DNA from: Affinirhizobium lemnae
GTDB taxonomy: Bacteria > Pseudomonadota > Alphaproteobacteria > Rhizobiales > Rhizobiaceae
Assembly: GCF_022968395.1 (NCBI RefSeq)
Contig: NZ_JALJQZ010000006.1
Coordinates: 62,001 to 126,000 of the forward strand
Direction of reading: 5' to 3'
Length of the DNA: 64,000 bases
The notes under the pieces were generated by a model. That model did no database searches. It had not been told where the DNA came from and saw only the letters and a program-made list of their open reading frames with translations. The translations under genes and the position numbers were made by a program. Numbering within the stretch: position 1 is the first letter of the stretch; each line of letters begins with the position of its first letter. Positions 26,263 to 35,816 of this stretch are shown here, one piece after another.

Positions 26263-27408
26263 ATGGCTGCCGAGATCGACATATCCTCCGTGGCTTCCGC
26301 CACCCGCAGGTTCACGCTGTCGCGCCTTCAGGAAGAACTCGCGCGCAGGCTGGAGCCACTTGCTATCACCTTTCTCGCCATTCTGGCGGGAATGGGCCTT
26401 TTCAGCCTCTTTCTTCTGGCGCTGGGCAAGTCTCCCCTCCAGTTCGTGCAATTGGTCTATGCGGGAGGTTTCGGCACCTGGTTCTCGCTGCAGAACGCGT
26501 TCAGCCGCGCGGCGCCCTTGTTGCTGACGGCTCTGTGCGTGGCACTTCCCGCACGCCTTGGGCTTACCGTCATCGGTGGGGAGGGCGCGCTTGCCCTCGG
26601 CGGTCTTGGAGCCGCTGCAATCGCCGTGCCCATGCTCTCTGTTTCGCACGGCTGGCCGCTGTGGATTGCAATGGGTATTGCCGGTTCCGTTGTTGGTGGT
26701 CTGTGGATCGCGTTTGCCGGAGCCTTGAAGCACTACCGTGGTGTGAACGAAACGATCTCGTCGCTTCTGCTCACCTATATCGGCATTGCGGTGATGAACC
26801 ATCTGATCGAAGGTGTGCTGCGCGATCCCGCGAGCCTCAACAAGCCTTCCACCTTTCCGCTACCAGCAGATGGCATGTTCGGGAAGATCTGGGGCATGGA
26901 TGTCCACTGGGGTTTTGCCATTGGCATCATCTGCTGCGTGCTCGCCTGGGTGTTGATCGAGCGAACCACCATCGGCTTTGCGGCGCGCGTTTCCGGCGGC
27001 AATCTCCGGGCCGCGCAGATCCAGGGATTGCCTGTCGGTAAGCTTATCGTCGGCTTCACTTTTCTCGCTGGTGCCTTCGCGGGTCTCGCAGGCATGATCG
27101 AGGTGGCGGCGGTGCAGGGCAGCGCCAATGGCTCCATCATTGCCGGTTACGGTTACACCGGAATTCTCGTTGCGTTTCTTGCACGGCATAACCCGCTGGC
27201 CATCATCCCGGTTTCCATTCTGCTCGGCGGTGTGGCGGCGGCAGGCGGCTTGATCCAGCGACGCATGGGCCTGCCGGATGCAACGGTTCTCGTGCTGCAA
27301 GGCACCCTGTTCATCAGCGTGCTGTTCTTCGAAACGCTCTATGGCCGATTCAAGCTCTTCAACCCGGAAATGTGGCGCAAAACACGCGCCGGAAAGGATG
27401 GCGAGTGA
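26263..27408 (+). CDS. ABC transporter permease (nucleoside/BMP type), first
   Basis: 381 residues. After a hydrophilic N-terminus come many hydrophobic segments (AITFLAILAGMGLFSLFLLALG, LTALCVALPARLGLTVIGGEGALALGGLGAAAIAVPML). This is the YufP/BmpC-like permease family, members of which pair with a second permease and a double ATPase. Its TGA overlaps the next ATG. Confidence 0.88.
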   Translation: MAAEIDISSVASATRRFTLSRLQEELARRLEPLAITFLAILAGMGLFSLFLLALGKSPLQFVQLVYAGGFGTWFSLQNAFSRAAPLLLTALCVALPARLGLTVIGGEGALALGGLGAAAIAVPMLSVSHGWPLWIAMGIAGSVVGGLWIAFAGALKHYRGVNETISSLLLTYIGIAVMNHLIEGVLRDPASLNKPSTFPLPADGMFGKIWGMDVHWGFAIGIICCVLAWVLIERTTIGFAARVSGGNLRAAQIQGLPVGKLIVGFTFLAGAFAGLAGMIEVAAVQGSANGSIIAGYGYTGILVAFLARHNPLAIIPVSILLGGVAAAGGLIQRRMGLPDATVLVLQGTLFISVLFFETLYGRFKLFNPEMWRKTRAGKDGE

Positions 27409-28334
27409 TGGAAGAAACCGCACTTGGGCTCTGGGGCGTGCCCCTTGCCATTCTGGCCGGTGCTATTCGCGTATCCACCCCGTTCATTTTCGTCAGCCTC
27501 GGTGAGACCCTGACCGAACGCTCCGGCCGCATCAATCTCGGCCTTGAAGGAACGCTCGTTTTCGGGGCCATGTCCGCTTATGCTGTGGCCGTTCTCACAC
27601 AGTCGGCCTGGCTTGGTGTGTTGGCCGCCATGATGGCCGGTGCCGTGTTCGGCCTGCTGCATGGCTTTATCTGCAAATTCCCGAAGGTGAACGATATCGC
27701 CATCGGCATTGCCATGATGCAGTTCGGGCTTGGCCTCGCCTTCTTCCTCGGAAAGCCCTTCATCCAGCCGGTTGCGCCAAAGCTTCCGGCCATTCCGCTC
27801 GGTAACTGGTCGTCTTTGCCGCAGGTGCAGGCGGCACTCACGATCAATGTGCTGTTCATTGTCGGGTTAATCCTAACATTTTCCATCGCGTGGATGCTGA
27901 AGAACACGCGTGTCGGCCTCATTCTGCGCGTGGTGGGCGATAGTTCTGATGCTGCCCGCGCCATGGGTATCAACCCAAATACAGTTCGCCTGCTGGCAAC
28001 GGCTGCGGGCGGGGCACTGGCGGCAATCGGCGGGGCCTACCTTTCGCTTTTTTATCCCGGCTCATGGAACGAACGCATTTCGTCGGGCCAAGGGCTGATG
28101 GCCGTTGCGCTCGTCATCTTCGCTCGTTGGAACCCCAAGGGTTGCATGTTTGCCTCGCTGCTGTTCGGCGGGGCTGGCGCGCTTGGTCCAGCACTTCAAT
28201 CGGTCGGTGTCACGCAGGGCTACTACCTCTTCTATGCGGCACCTTACGTGCTGACCTTGATCATTCTCATCATGACCTCTTCGCCGACGACGCGCCTTTC
28301 GGGTGCGCCGGAGGAACTTTCGCTGACCAAATGA
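27408..28334 (+). CDS. ABC transporter permease (nucleoside/BMP type), second
   Basis: 308 residues from the ATG overlapping the previous stop (TGATG). Family text: STPFIFVSLGETLTERSGRINLGLEGTLVFGAMSAYAVAV, FPKVNDIAIGIAMMQFGLGLAFFLG, and a repeat of hydrophobic segments typical of the YufQ-like permease. The longer frame from 27372 lies inside the first permease and is not used. It forms a heterodimeric channel with its neighbour. Confidence 0.88.
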   Translation: MEETALGLWGVPLAILAGAIRVSTPFIFVSLGETLTERSGRINLGLEGTLVFGAMSAYAVAVLTQSAWLGVLAAMMAGAVFGLLHGFICKFPKVNDIAIGIAMMQFGLGLAFFLGKPFIQPVAPKLPAIPLGNWSSLPQVQAALTINVLFIVGLILTFSIAWMLKNTRVGLILRVVGDSSDAARAMGINPNTVRLLATAAGGALAAIGGAYLSLFYPGSWNERISSGQGLMAVALVIFARWNPKGCMFASLLFGGAGALGPALQSVGVTQGYYLFYAAPYVLTLIILIMTSSPTTRLSGAPEELSLTK

Positions 28335-28355
28335 ACATGTGACTGGAGATCTGCC

Positions 28356-29372
28356 ATGAACGGCTTGGGCGGTTTGAACAAATCGGAACACGGTGTCGGT
28401 ATCGGACTGGTGCAGTTGCAACTGCCTGTTACCGTAACGAAGGAAGACTTGGCGCGGCAGACGCAGCGCATCGTCGAACTGGTGGGCAAGGCACGACGCA
28501 ACCAGCCGGGCATGGATCTCGTCATCTTCCCCGAATATGCGCTGCACGGCCTGTCGATGGATATCAATCCCGAGATCATGTGCACGCTGGACGGGCCGGA
28601 AGTCGCGGCTTTCAAGGCAGCCTGCAAGGAGCACCGCATCTGGGGCTGCTTCTCCATCATGGAGCTTAATCCCGGCGGCATGCCCTATAATTCCGGCATC
28701 ATCATCGACGATCAGGGAGAGCTAAAACTCTATTATCGCAAGATGCACCCCTGGGTGCCGGTCGAGCCGTGGGAGCCAGGCGATACCGGCATTCCCGTCA
28801 TCACCGGCCCGAAGGGTGCCAAGATCGCGCTCATTATCTGCCATGATGGCATGTTCCCGGAAATGGCTCGAGAATGCGCCTATAAGGGCGCGGAAATCAT
28901 GATCCGTACTGCAGGCTACACGGCGCCCATTCGCGACTCCTGGCGCTTCACCAACCAGTCCAACGCCTTCTGCAATCTCATGGTCACGGCCAATGTCTGC
29001 ATGTCCGGCTCTGACGGCACCTTCGACAGCATAGGCGAAGGCATGATCTGCAATTTCGACGGCTCCATCATTGCCCATGGTACAAGCGGCAGGCCGGATG
29101 AGATTATCACCGCCGAGGTGCGGCCCGATCTGGTGCGCGAAGCAAGGCTCGGCTGGGGTGTCGAAAACAACATCTACCAGTTCGGTCATCGCGGCTATGT
29201 GGCGGTCGCCGGTGGCGCGCAGGATTGCCCCTATACCTACATGCACGATCTGGCCGCCGGTCGCTATCGCCTGCCTTGGGAAGACCGCGTGAAGGTAACG
29301 GACGGAACCTCCTGCGGGTTTGAAAAGCCCACACGCCGCTTCGGCGAAATCACCAAAACAGCAGCCGAATAG
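28356..29372 (+). CDS. amiF: Formamidase-like nitrilase-superfamily amidohydrolase
   Basis: 338 residues with the nitrilase triad: Glu in [11 protein letters not shown], Lys in [14 protein letters not shown] and Cys in [12 protein letters not shown]. Further text ([36 protein letters not shown]) is close to AmiF/FmdA formamidases, which split formamide to formate and ammonia. In this operon it may act on formamide or on a related small amide taken up by the transporter; the exact substrate is open. It lies 22 bases after the second permease. Confidence 0.8.
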   Translation: MNGLGGLNKSEHGVGIGLVQLQLPVTVTKEDLARQTQRIVELVGKARRNQPGMDLVIFPEYALHGLSMDINPEIMCTLDGPEVAAFKAACKEHRIWGCFSIMELNPGGMPYNSGIIIDDQGELKLYYRKMHPWVPVEPWEPGDTGIPVITGPKGAKIALIICHDGMFPEMARECAYKGAEIMIRTAGYTAPIRDSWRFTNQSNAFCNLMVTANVCMSGSDGTFDSIGEGMICNFDGSIIAHGTSGRPDEIITAEVRPDLVREARLGWGVENNIYQFGHRGYVAVAGGAQDCPYTYMHDLAAGRYRLPWEDRVKVTDGTSCGFEKPTRRFGEITKTAAE

Positions 29373-29382
29373 GGATATCGTC

Positions 29383-30084
29383 ATGGATACGCTGACCAAC
29401 ACAGCCACCAACTTCGTTTCTGCCGATCCCTATCCATGGCCCTATAACGGCAAGCTGCGGCCGGACAATACAGTCTTGATCATCATCGACATGCAGACGG
29501 ATTTCTGCGGTCCCGGCGGCTATGTCGATCATATGGGCTATGATCTGTCGCTGGTGCGGGCACCCATTGAACCCATCAAGGCGGTGCTCGCTGCCATGCG
29601 CGCCAAGGGCTACCACATTATTCACACGCGCGAAGGCCACAGGCCGGATCTGGCGGATCTGCCCGCCAACAAGCGCTGGCGTTCGCAGCGCATCAATGCT
29701 GGCATTGGCGATGCAGGACCCTGCGGGCGCATTCTCGTGCGTGGCGAACCGGGCTGGGACATTATCGACGAACTGAAGCCCCTCGAAGGTGAAACCATCA
29801 TCGACAAGCCGGGCAAGGGATCCTTCTGCGCCACGGATCTGGAGCTGATCCTCAACCAGCGCCGCATCGAAAACATCATCCTGACCGGCATCACTACGGA
29901 TGTCTGCGTGCACACCACCATGCGCGAGGCGAATGACCGCGGCTTTGAATGCCTGCTCCTGGAAGATTGTTGCGGCGCGACCGATTACGGCAACCATCTG
30001 GCCGCGATCAAGATGGTCAAGATGCAGGGCGGCGTGTTCGGCTCGGTGTCGAATTCCAAGGCGCTGATCGAGGCGCTGCCATAA
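29383..30084 (+). CDS. biuH: Biuret amidohydrolase-like cysteine hydrolase
   Basis: 233 residues from the ATG at 29383. Cysteine-hydrolase (isochorismatase-fold) triad: Asp in [20 protein letters not shown], Lys in [16 protein letters not shown], Cys in [18 protein letters not shown]. The sequence strongly recalls BiuH of Rhizobium leguminosarum ([52 protein letters not shown]), which turns biuret into allophanate and ammonia. The allophanate hydrolase needed next is not in this window. Identity with BiuH is from memory, not alignment. Confidence 0.85.
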   Translation: MDTLTNTATNFVSADPYPWPYNGKLRPDNTVLIIIDMQTDFCGPGGYVDHMGYDLSLVRAPIEPIKAVLAAMRAKGYHIIHTREGHRPDLADLPANKRWRSQRINAGIGDAGPCGRILVRGEPGWDIIDELKPLEGETIIDKPGKGSFCATDLELILNQRRIENIILTGITTDVCVHTTMREANDRGFECLLLEDCCGATDYGNHLAAIKMVKMQGGVFGSVSNSKALIEALP

Positions 30085-30116
30085 CCGACGTTCGGCCAAG
30101 GGAAGGATCGATACCC

Positions 30117-31661
30117 ATGACAGGCACCACGCTAGGCCCCACAACAGGCAAGGCACTTTCGCTGGAAACGGTTGGCATGACCATGCGTTTCGGCTCCTTC
30201 ACGGCGCTGGATGATGTCTCCATCAAGGTGAAGGCGGGCTCGTTTCACGCACTTCTGGGGGAGAATGGCGCGGGCAAGTCCACGCTCGTCAAATGCATCA
30301 TGGGATTTTATCGCCAGACAAGCGGCCAGTTGATGGTGGAGGACCGCGAGGTTTCGGTTGCTTCGCCGAAGGATGCCGCAGCCCTCGGCCTCGGCATGGT
30401 ATACCAGCATTTCACGCTGGTGCCGTCGCTGACTGGTGCGGAAAATCTGGTCATCAGCCGCAATGATGTTCCCGGTATCATCTCGTGGAAAACGGAACGG
30501 GAGGCGCTGGATGCCTTCATACAGACCATGCCATTTCGCATTCCGCTGGATCGTCCGGTACGGGAACTGGCGGCGGGCGAAAAGCAGAAGCTGGAAATCA
30601 TTCGCCAGCTTTATCTCGGTCGCCGCTTTCTCATTCTGGATGAGCCGACCTCCGTTCTCACGCCCGCCGAAGCGGATGATATGCTGGGCCTTGTGCGTGG
30701 CATGACGGAACGGGGGGATTTGAGCGTTCTGATGATCTCCCACAAGTTCCACGAGGTGATGAAGTTTGCTGATGCTGTCTCGGTGTTGAGGCGCGGAAAA
30801 CATATTGGTAGTGGCAGCACCGCCGAGCTGAACCCGCATGATATGGCCGCCATGATGATCGGGAATGTGAAGCTTGCCGAGCTGGATAGCCGCCTGCCGA
30901 TCAAAAACGAGGCCCGCACCGTTCTCGAACTGAAGGACTTGCGCGCGAAGGACCGCAGTGGCCTGAAGACCATCGAGGTGGAAGCGCTCGGCATCAAGGC
31001 TGGCGAAATTGTCGGCATTGCAGGAATTTCCGGTAACGGCCAGAAGGAGCTTGCCGAAACGCTGGCTGGTCAACGAAAGGCGGAAACCGGTGAAATTCTG
31101 GTGGAGGCAAAGCCCTATCAGGCCACGCGACAGCAATCGCGCCAGTTTCGCGTTCGTTTCATTCCCGAGGAGCCGTTGCAGAACGCCTGCGCGCCGAAAA
31201 TGTCGGTCATGGAAAATCTCTCGCTGCGCAGCTTCGATATCGATCCGTCAGGCAAGCCCCGCTTTTTTCTTGATCGTACCGCGATGCGTGCAAAAGCCGA
31301 CGCGGTGATTGCTGCCTTCAAGGTCAAGACCGCCTCGCCCTCCTCTCCCATCGCCTCGCTTTCAGGCGGTAATGTGCAGCGGGCCGTGCTGGCCCGCGAA
31401 CTCACTGGCGAGGTGGACCTGCTGATTGTTTCCAATCCCTGTTTCGGACTCGACTTCTCGGCGGTATCTGAAATTCGGGCCCGCATCATGAAGGCCCGCA
31501 ATAGCGGCACTGCTGTCTTGCTGTTCTCGGAAGATCTGGATGAGTTGATGGAAATGTCGGACCGCATTCTGGTGATGTCGGATGGCAGGCTTGTGTACGA
31601 GACACCAGCACGCGGTGCCGATATCTCCATCATCGGATCCCACATGGCAGGACATGGCTGA
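30117..31661 (+). CDS. ABC transporter double ATPase (BMP/nucleoside type)
   Basis: 514 residues from the ATG at 30117. The first domain has Walker [15 protein letters not shown], an altered signature [11 protein letters not shown], and Walker [12 protein letters not shown]. The second has a degenerate Walker A ([12 protein letters not shown]), signature [16 protein letters not shown] and a degenerate Walker B ([12 protein letters not shown]). This tandem arrangement is that of RbsA/YufO-type ATPases serving BMP transporters. It sits between the two cysteine hydrolases and overlaps the second by TGATG. Confidence 0.88.
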   Translation: MTGTTLGPTTGKALSLETVGMTMRFGSFTALDDVSIKVKAGSFHALLGENGAGKSTLVKCIMGFYRQTSGQLMVEDREVSVASPKDAAALGLGMVYQHFTLVPSLTGAENLVISRNDVPGIISWKTEREALDAFIQTMPFRIPLDRPVRELAAGEKQKLEIIRQLYLGRRFLILDEPTSVLTPAEADDMLGLVRGMTERGDLSVLMISHKFHEVMKFADAVSVLRRGKHIGSGSTAELNPHDMAAMMIGNVKLAELDSRLPIKNEARTVLELKDLRAKDRSGLKTIEVEALGIKAGEIVGIAGISGNGQKELAETLAGQRKAETGEILVEAKPYQATRQQSRQFRVRFIPEEPLQNACAPKMSVMENLSLRSFDIDPSGKPRFFLDRTAMRAKADAVIAAFKVKTASPSSPIASLSGGNVQRAVLARELTGEVDLLIVSNPCFGLDFSAVSEIRARIMKARNSGTAVLLFSEDLDELMEMSDRILVMSDGRLVYETPARGADISIIGSHMAGHG

Positions 31662-32329
31662 TGCCCACAATCAAGGCGCTTCCATTCGATTTCCGTTTCG
31701 AACCGGCGTCCACGGCGCTGATCGTCATCGATATGCAACGGGATTTCATCGAGCCGGGCGGCTTTGGCGAAACGCTGGGTAATGATGTCAGTCGCGTTTC
31801 GGTCATCGTGCCCGATGTGAAACGGTTGATAGAAGGCTGTCGGAATGCGGGGCTCACCGTCATTCACACCATGGAATGTCACAGGCCTGATCTCTCAGAT
31901 TTGCCGGACGCCAAGCGGAACCGGGGAGATCCCACCTTGAGAATTGGCGATGCTGGCCCTATGGGCCGCATTCTCATCGCAGGCGAGGCGGGTTCTGAAA
32001 TCGTGCCGGAACTTGCGCCGCTGCCGAGTGAGATCGTCATCGAAAAGCCGGGCAAGGGGGCGTTTTATGCCACCGGTCTTTCGCAGGTTCTGGCGGAAAA
32101 AGGCATCACACACCTCATCTTTGCAGGTGTCACCACGGAGGTTTGTGTGCAGACGACCATGCGCGAAGCCAATGACCGTGGCTTCAACTGCCTGCTCGTG
32201 GAGGAGGCGACCGCCAGCTACTTCCCCGAGTTCAAGCAGGCAGCGTTGGAAATGATCCGCGCTCAGGGCGGTATCGTCGGTTGGACCGCACACCTCGCAG
32301 ATTTCCTGGAAGGAGTGAACCATGGTTGA
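31661..32329 (+). CDS. Cysteine hydrolase, possibly triuret hydrolase-like
   Basis: 222 residues, second isochorismatase-fold hydrolase of the operon. Triad: Asp in [21 protein letters not shown], Lys in [14 protein letters not shown], Cys in [18 protein letters not shown]. It is a distinct paralogue of the biuretase-like protein. Triuret hydrolase (TrtA) is related to BiuH and can occur with it, which makes triuret a reasonable but unproven substrate; other ureides are possible. It overlaps both neighbours. Confidence 0.7.
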   Translation: MPTIKALPFDFRFEPASTALIVIDMQRDFIEPGGFGETLGNDVSRVSVIVPDVKRLIEGCRNAGLTVIHTMECHRPDLSDLPDAKRNRGDPTLRIGDAGPMGRILIAGEAGSEIVPELAPLPSEIVIEKPGKGAFYATGLSQVLAEKGITHLIFAGVTTEVCVQTTMREANDRGFNCLLVEEATASYFPEFKQAALEMIRAQGGIVGWTAHLADFLEGVNHG

Positions 32330-32663
32330 AACCATACGATCGGGCTTTCACGCCGATGGTTGGAAGGAACTGCCGTTCGAAGCGTTCCGCGAGGGCGTGA
32401 CAATCCACTGGATCAGGCGTTTCGAGGGTGAGGCGCCGGGTGTCGCACTCTTGAAGTATGAAGCTGGAGCAGCTGTGCCGCGGCATCTTCACGTTGGGCT
32501 CGAAACCATTCTTGTGCTAGAGGGAAGCCAGTCCGATGAAACGGGCCAGTATCTCACGGGTTCCTATATTGTAAATGCACCCGGTAGCGAACATTCTGTC
32601 TGGAGTGAGGATGGCTGCGTGGTGCTGATCCAGTGGGATGCGCCTGTTCAGATGCTTGCCTGA
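32322..32663 (+). CDS. Small cupin protein (ChrR-like cupin)
   Basis: 113 residues forming one cupin barrel; metal-ligand pattern in [24 protein letters not shown] and [12 protein letters not shown]. It overlaps the previous gene by eight bases and closes the operon. Cupins of this kind are found at the end of many uptake/hydrolase operons; whether it is an enzyme, a sensor or an accessory factor cannot be told from sequence. Confidence 0.7.
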   Translation: MVETIRSGFHADGWKELPFEAFREGVTIHWIRRFEGEAPGVALLKYEAGAAVPRHLHVGLETILVLEGSQSDETGQYLTGSYIVNAPGSEHSVWSEDGCVVLIQWDAPVQMLA

Positions 32664-32851
32664 TCATTCTTACTCTTGCAGCTTTCTTTCTCTATCTTAT
32701 CTCCAGCGTGTCTTTCCTCACACCAACGTCTCGGAGAGAAAAGTTTATTATCGAAATCTAAAATTATGATGCTAATTTTCGACATATTTCAGTTGAGGCT
32801 CGCCTTTCGAAATCATGATCTTCAATCATATATCCCCCTGTAACGTGACCT

Positions 32852-33127
32852 ATGCCAATAACCAGCCAGCGCAAAGCATCGGGGGACCCGAAAGCTGTGA
32901 AGGTTACCGGTCAATTCAAAATCACCCTCGGCGCACAGTACTTCTGGACACTTGACCAGAACCGCTTCGGCGACTTCACTGGCAACCGTGACGGCTGGCA
33001 TGCCGGTCTGACGTTCGACTACCAGCTCGCAACCAACCTCTCTACGAAGGTTGCTGTGAACTACCAGGACTTCGACAACCAGCAGGAACAGTGGACCGGT
33101 TTCGTCCGCCTCCAGCGCCCATTCTGA
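32852..33127 (+). pseudogene. C-terminal remnant of a rhizobial outer-membrane porin
   Basis: 91 codons, of which about the last 72 read as beta-barrel strands: GQFKITLGAQYFWTLDQN, GWHAGLTFDYQLATNLSTKVAVNYQDFDN, ending QWTGFVRLQRPF with the C-terminal Phe typical of porins. No signal peptide or N-terminal barrel precedes it (a full porin has over 300 residues). A possible terminator stem with TTTTT lies at 33137-33180. Best read as the broken 3' end of a RopA-type porin gene. Confidence 0.7.
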
Positions 33128-33617
33128 TCTGACGAGAAGTCGGAAAATGGAGACCCGGCCTCGTTCCCGGCTTCTTTTTCGTCTGGAGTGACACTTCTTC
33201 ACAACAGTGCGTCAACGCTCAATTGATGACAGAAAATAATTTGGCTACTTACTTTTTCAGAGACAAACGGGCTGTCTCGCGCTAAATATGACGATGAGTC
33301 AGATGCGGTCATTCATCGCAATTCATCCTTGCCAATGAATGTATTCCACTAGGAACGGCATTTCGACTCCAGTCACGCCATCGATCTCTCCAGTCGATGA
33401 CATTAATCTCCTCGGTAATGCCGAGGAGATTTCAGACTGCTGACAAAGTCCTTTTTGCCCTTGCTGCCGCCACTTTGATTCCGATCTGTTCTCTTTTTGA
33501 TTCAGAGACTTTCCGTGAATCTTGAGCCTTGAGAAGGTGCCTGGGGGTTTGTCATCAAGCTGGGAATGGTCAGCCGTTGCTGACCATTCTTTTACCATCC
33601 GCCGCGGCATTCTTGGC
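33128..33617. other. Non-coding gap with two strong hairpins
   Basis: No credible protein gene. It contains a perfect 11-bp hairpin at 33405-33431 (AATCTCCTCGG, loop TAATG, CCGAGGAGATT) and, 130 bases further, an intrinsic terminator. A weak promoter-like pair, TTGATG (from about 33222) and TACTTA 17 bases on, lies upstream. A small RNA or a leftover leader/terminator pair would both fit. Confidence 0.45.
33564..33593 (+). terminator. Intrinsic terminator in the gap
   Basis: GAATGGTCAGC (33564-33574) pairs perfectly with GCTGACCATTC (33579-33589) around the tetraloop CGTT, followed by TTTT. The U-tract is only on the plus strand. No intact plus-strand gene ends here, so it closes either a lost gene or an unannotated transcript. 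Confidence 0.75.
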
Positions 33618-33659
33618 GAATGCCAGCAATGTCGGCATACGTTTTAATCCAGACATCCT

Positions 33660-33903
33660 CATAAGGCGGCGACGGCTGGCACGAAGAAGATGGCCGGAAC
33701 TCCGGCCTGCGTCAGCTCCTACAGAATGTGTGGCACGCCGACGCGGTTGCCGTACTGCCCCTGCGACATGCGGCCAATGGATTCGCCACCATCGCGCAAT
33801 TGGTTGGTCTCGTGGTCGCTATCGAAGGAGAGGGCAACGGCGCAGCGCGCACGTTGTCCACCTTGCCGCGCCAGGTGGCCTCATCCCATTCCCAGGGTTC
33901 CAT
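33660..33903 (-). pseudogene. Polysaccharide deacetylase remnant
   Basis: The minus strand begins MEPWEWDEATWRGKVDNVRA, then a deletion changes frame to ARCAVALSFDSDHETNQL, RDGGESIGRMSQGQYGNRVG and VPHIL, a TAG stop, and ELTQAGVPAIFFVPAVAAL. This is the start of a PuuE/HpPgdA-type polysaccharide deacetylase with an internal deletion (between VRA and ARCAV), a premature stop and a missing C-terminus. The gene is dead. Confidence 0.8.
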
Positions 33904-33917
33904 TGTAGAATTCGTCT

Positions 33918-34261
33918 TTATTCAGCCGCGACGGGCAAAGCGGGGACCGCCGCCAGCAGACGGCGCGTCTAATCATGTCGTGGATTGTCGTAGATCGCGG
34001 CCGCATCACCTTCTTCGACAATCTGGCCGCGATACATGATGGCGACCCGATCGCACAGATGCCGCACGACCGAGAGATCGTGGCTGATGAAGATCAGTGA
34101 GAGATCGAGTTCGGAGCGCAGGCGGATCAAGAGATTGATGATCTGCGCCTGGATCGATACGTCGAGCGAGGCGACCCGTCAGGCGAATACTGCCGGAGGT
34201 GGGAACAGTAATGCCCGCCGCCATGCGCCCCAGCGTCGATTTACCCGAACCGGATTCGCCA
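33918..34261 (-). pseudogene. Peptide ABC transporter ATPase remnant (DppF/OppF type)
   Basis: The minus strand encodes [20 protein letters not shown] (Walker A), then jumps near 34183 to ASLDVSIQAQIINLLIRLRS, LIFISHDLSVVRHLCDRVAI and MYRGQIVEEGDAAAIYDN, with a premature TAG before TRRLLAAVP and the final TAA at 33918. The signature motif and most of the middle are deleted. It is fused at its 5' end to a permease remnant. Confidence 0.82.
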
Positions 34262-34595
34262 CCGCAAAGGCAAGCGTGGAAGCCAACTCAAGTCAGAAGA
34301 TAGTGACCAGCGGATCGAGATCAACTGCAGAACATGGCTGCTCAAAACGGTGAACTCTGTCAGCCAGGCAGCGCGCGCGAATTTCACCGTATTGCTCAGC
34401 ATCAGTTCTCGGGTTCCTGCCCGTGCGAGGCGGATCATCAGTGAGAATTTGAAGAGCGCGAGATTGAAGGCTGGAAGTACCAGATGCTTCATCCGTCAGG
34501 AAGCTGAATTCGAAGCCGCCGATGCTGACCGTTTCGCCACGTCCGCCTGCAGGCATGATGCCAAGCTGAATGGCGAACACCATGATCGGCATCCC
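34262..34595 (-). pseudogene. Peptide ABC transporter permease remnant (DppB type)
   Basis: Minus-strand fragments in shifting frames: FAIQLGIMPAGGRGETVSIG, GFEFSFLT, MKHLVLPAFNLALFKFSLMI, RLARAGTRELMLSNTVKFAR, LVTIF, ELASTLAFAV. These match the C-terminal half of DppB-like permeases with at least two frameshifts. The text runs directly into the Walker A region of the ATPase remnant near 34261, so the end of the permease, any second permease and the ATPase start were lost in one deletion. Confidence 0.75.
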
Positions 34596-34751
34596 TTGAA
34601 AAATTGGTTGAACCGTAATGACTATCAGTTTGGGCGTTCAAAGTCGCCCAGCCAGTTGCTTATGGATGCTACGGGTTCCGATTTGTCCGTGACAGCCAAT
34701 CTCGATGATCTAACTCGAAAGGTCCAAGCGCTGGAAAGCTGAAGCAGTTCG

Positions 34752-35678
34752 TCAAACCGCTTTCAGATGCTCTGTGACGGCAAGTTCAGCCAGTTGCAGA
34801 GCTGCTTCCCGCGTGGCTGCTGCGGCAATGAAGCGCCCGTTATGACAGAAGGTCGCGCCTGCCACGCCGCTCACATCGGCCAGTGCCTGGCCGGTCAGGC
34901 CTGCCCAGGCTTTTGGCAGATCCGCGCGCAATTCGAAACTGTCACTGACCCGGCGGATGCCGGTGAGGCACCAATCCTGATCGCGCGGATGCACGACAAA
35001 GAGGAGATGCTCCGCCCCTGCCTTTACGATTGCTGGACGGAAAGGCATTCCCATCGGCAATTCCAGAACCTTGCTGTCTCCGGCGGCGGCGATGGCCTCA
35101 ATCACCAAGGACTCGGCGCGCAGCTTTGCGGCGTCCTGCTTCAGGTTCGCCTCAACGAAGCTGCGAGCAATGACGAGCGCGACATGAAACGCCCTGTCGT
35201 CGGCTTCCGGAGACTTGTCATCGAAAACCGGCTTCAGCGTTTCCAGAAGAACCGGCAATGTGAGATCGGCCAGCGGGCCAGCTGCGGATGGGTTCAGTGC
35301 CCCATTGTCCATGAGGTCGATCGGCAGAACGAAGTCCTGATCGAAGCTTTGATGAAGGGTGGCAACGTCCTTTTCTGGAACCTGCAAGGCACGCAGATAA
35401 TCCTGCCCATAGTGCCGCCAGACCAGACCAAAAGAGCTGAACGGTTGACCGTCACCGCGCAAGGGTGCACCGCGCTGGTGATGATCGAATATGCTAGCAT
35501 CCGGATCGAAGGCCCCGCCGACATCGTAGATGATCCGGTCGCTCGCGGGTGTGATCCAGTCCGGTGCGCGGCTACGAACGATGCGAGCTTGCGGATAAAG
35601 GCGCGTGAGGACGACACTCGACAGAAGCTCATCCGCGTGGAATCCGCCGGAATGCGTTACGAGGAATTCTGGAGCCAT
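34752..35678 (-). CDS. MYG1-family protein (UPF0160, DHH-like)
   Basis: 308 residues. Family motifs: VTHSGGFHADELLSSVVLTRLYP near the start, YDVGGAFDPDASIFDHHQRG with the DHH-like triplet, and RDQDWCLTGIRRVSDSFELR. The eukaryotic member MYG1 is an exonuclease; bacterial members are uncharacterised but keep the metal-binding His/Asp set seen here. No operon partner: 138 bases separate it from the aldolase gene upstream and a remnant lies downstream. Confidence 0.85.
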   Translation of the reverse strand: MAPEFLVTHSGGFHADELLSSVVLTRLYPQARIVRSRAPDWITPASDRIIYDVGGAFDPDASIFDHHQRGAPLRGDGQPFSSFGLVWRHYGQDYLRALQVPEKDVATLHQSFDQDFVLPIDLMDNGALNPSAAGPLADLTLPVLLETLKPVFDDKSPEADDRAFHVALVIARSFVEANLKQDAAKLRAESLVIEAIAAAGDSKVLELPMGMPFRPAIVKAGAEHLLFVVHPRDQDWCLTGIRRVSDSFELRADLPKAWAGLTGQALADVSGVAGATFCHNGRFIAAAATREAALQLAELAVTEHLKAV

Positions 35679-35816
35679 ACGAGATGCCCGATTGAATTGA
35701 GATCATTAAGGTCGTTATCGGCTGACGCTTCCCAGTTCAAGAGGTTTGCTGCCGAAGGGCGCACCATCTATCTCGATATTTGTCAAGTTTGACGGTGCTC
35801 ACCCCGGCGCAATACA

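Noticed and set aside
33529..33972. Plus-strand 147-codon open frame
   Set aside because: It lies over the minus-strand deacetylase remnant, whose translated text matches a known family; the plus frame does not.
34350..34742. Plus-strand 130-codon open frame ending LTRKVQALES
   Set aside because: Its first part is antisense to the permease remnant. The last 45 codons look more protein-like, but without a start or a family they are only noted as a possible gene tail.
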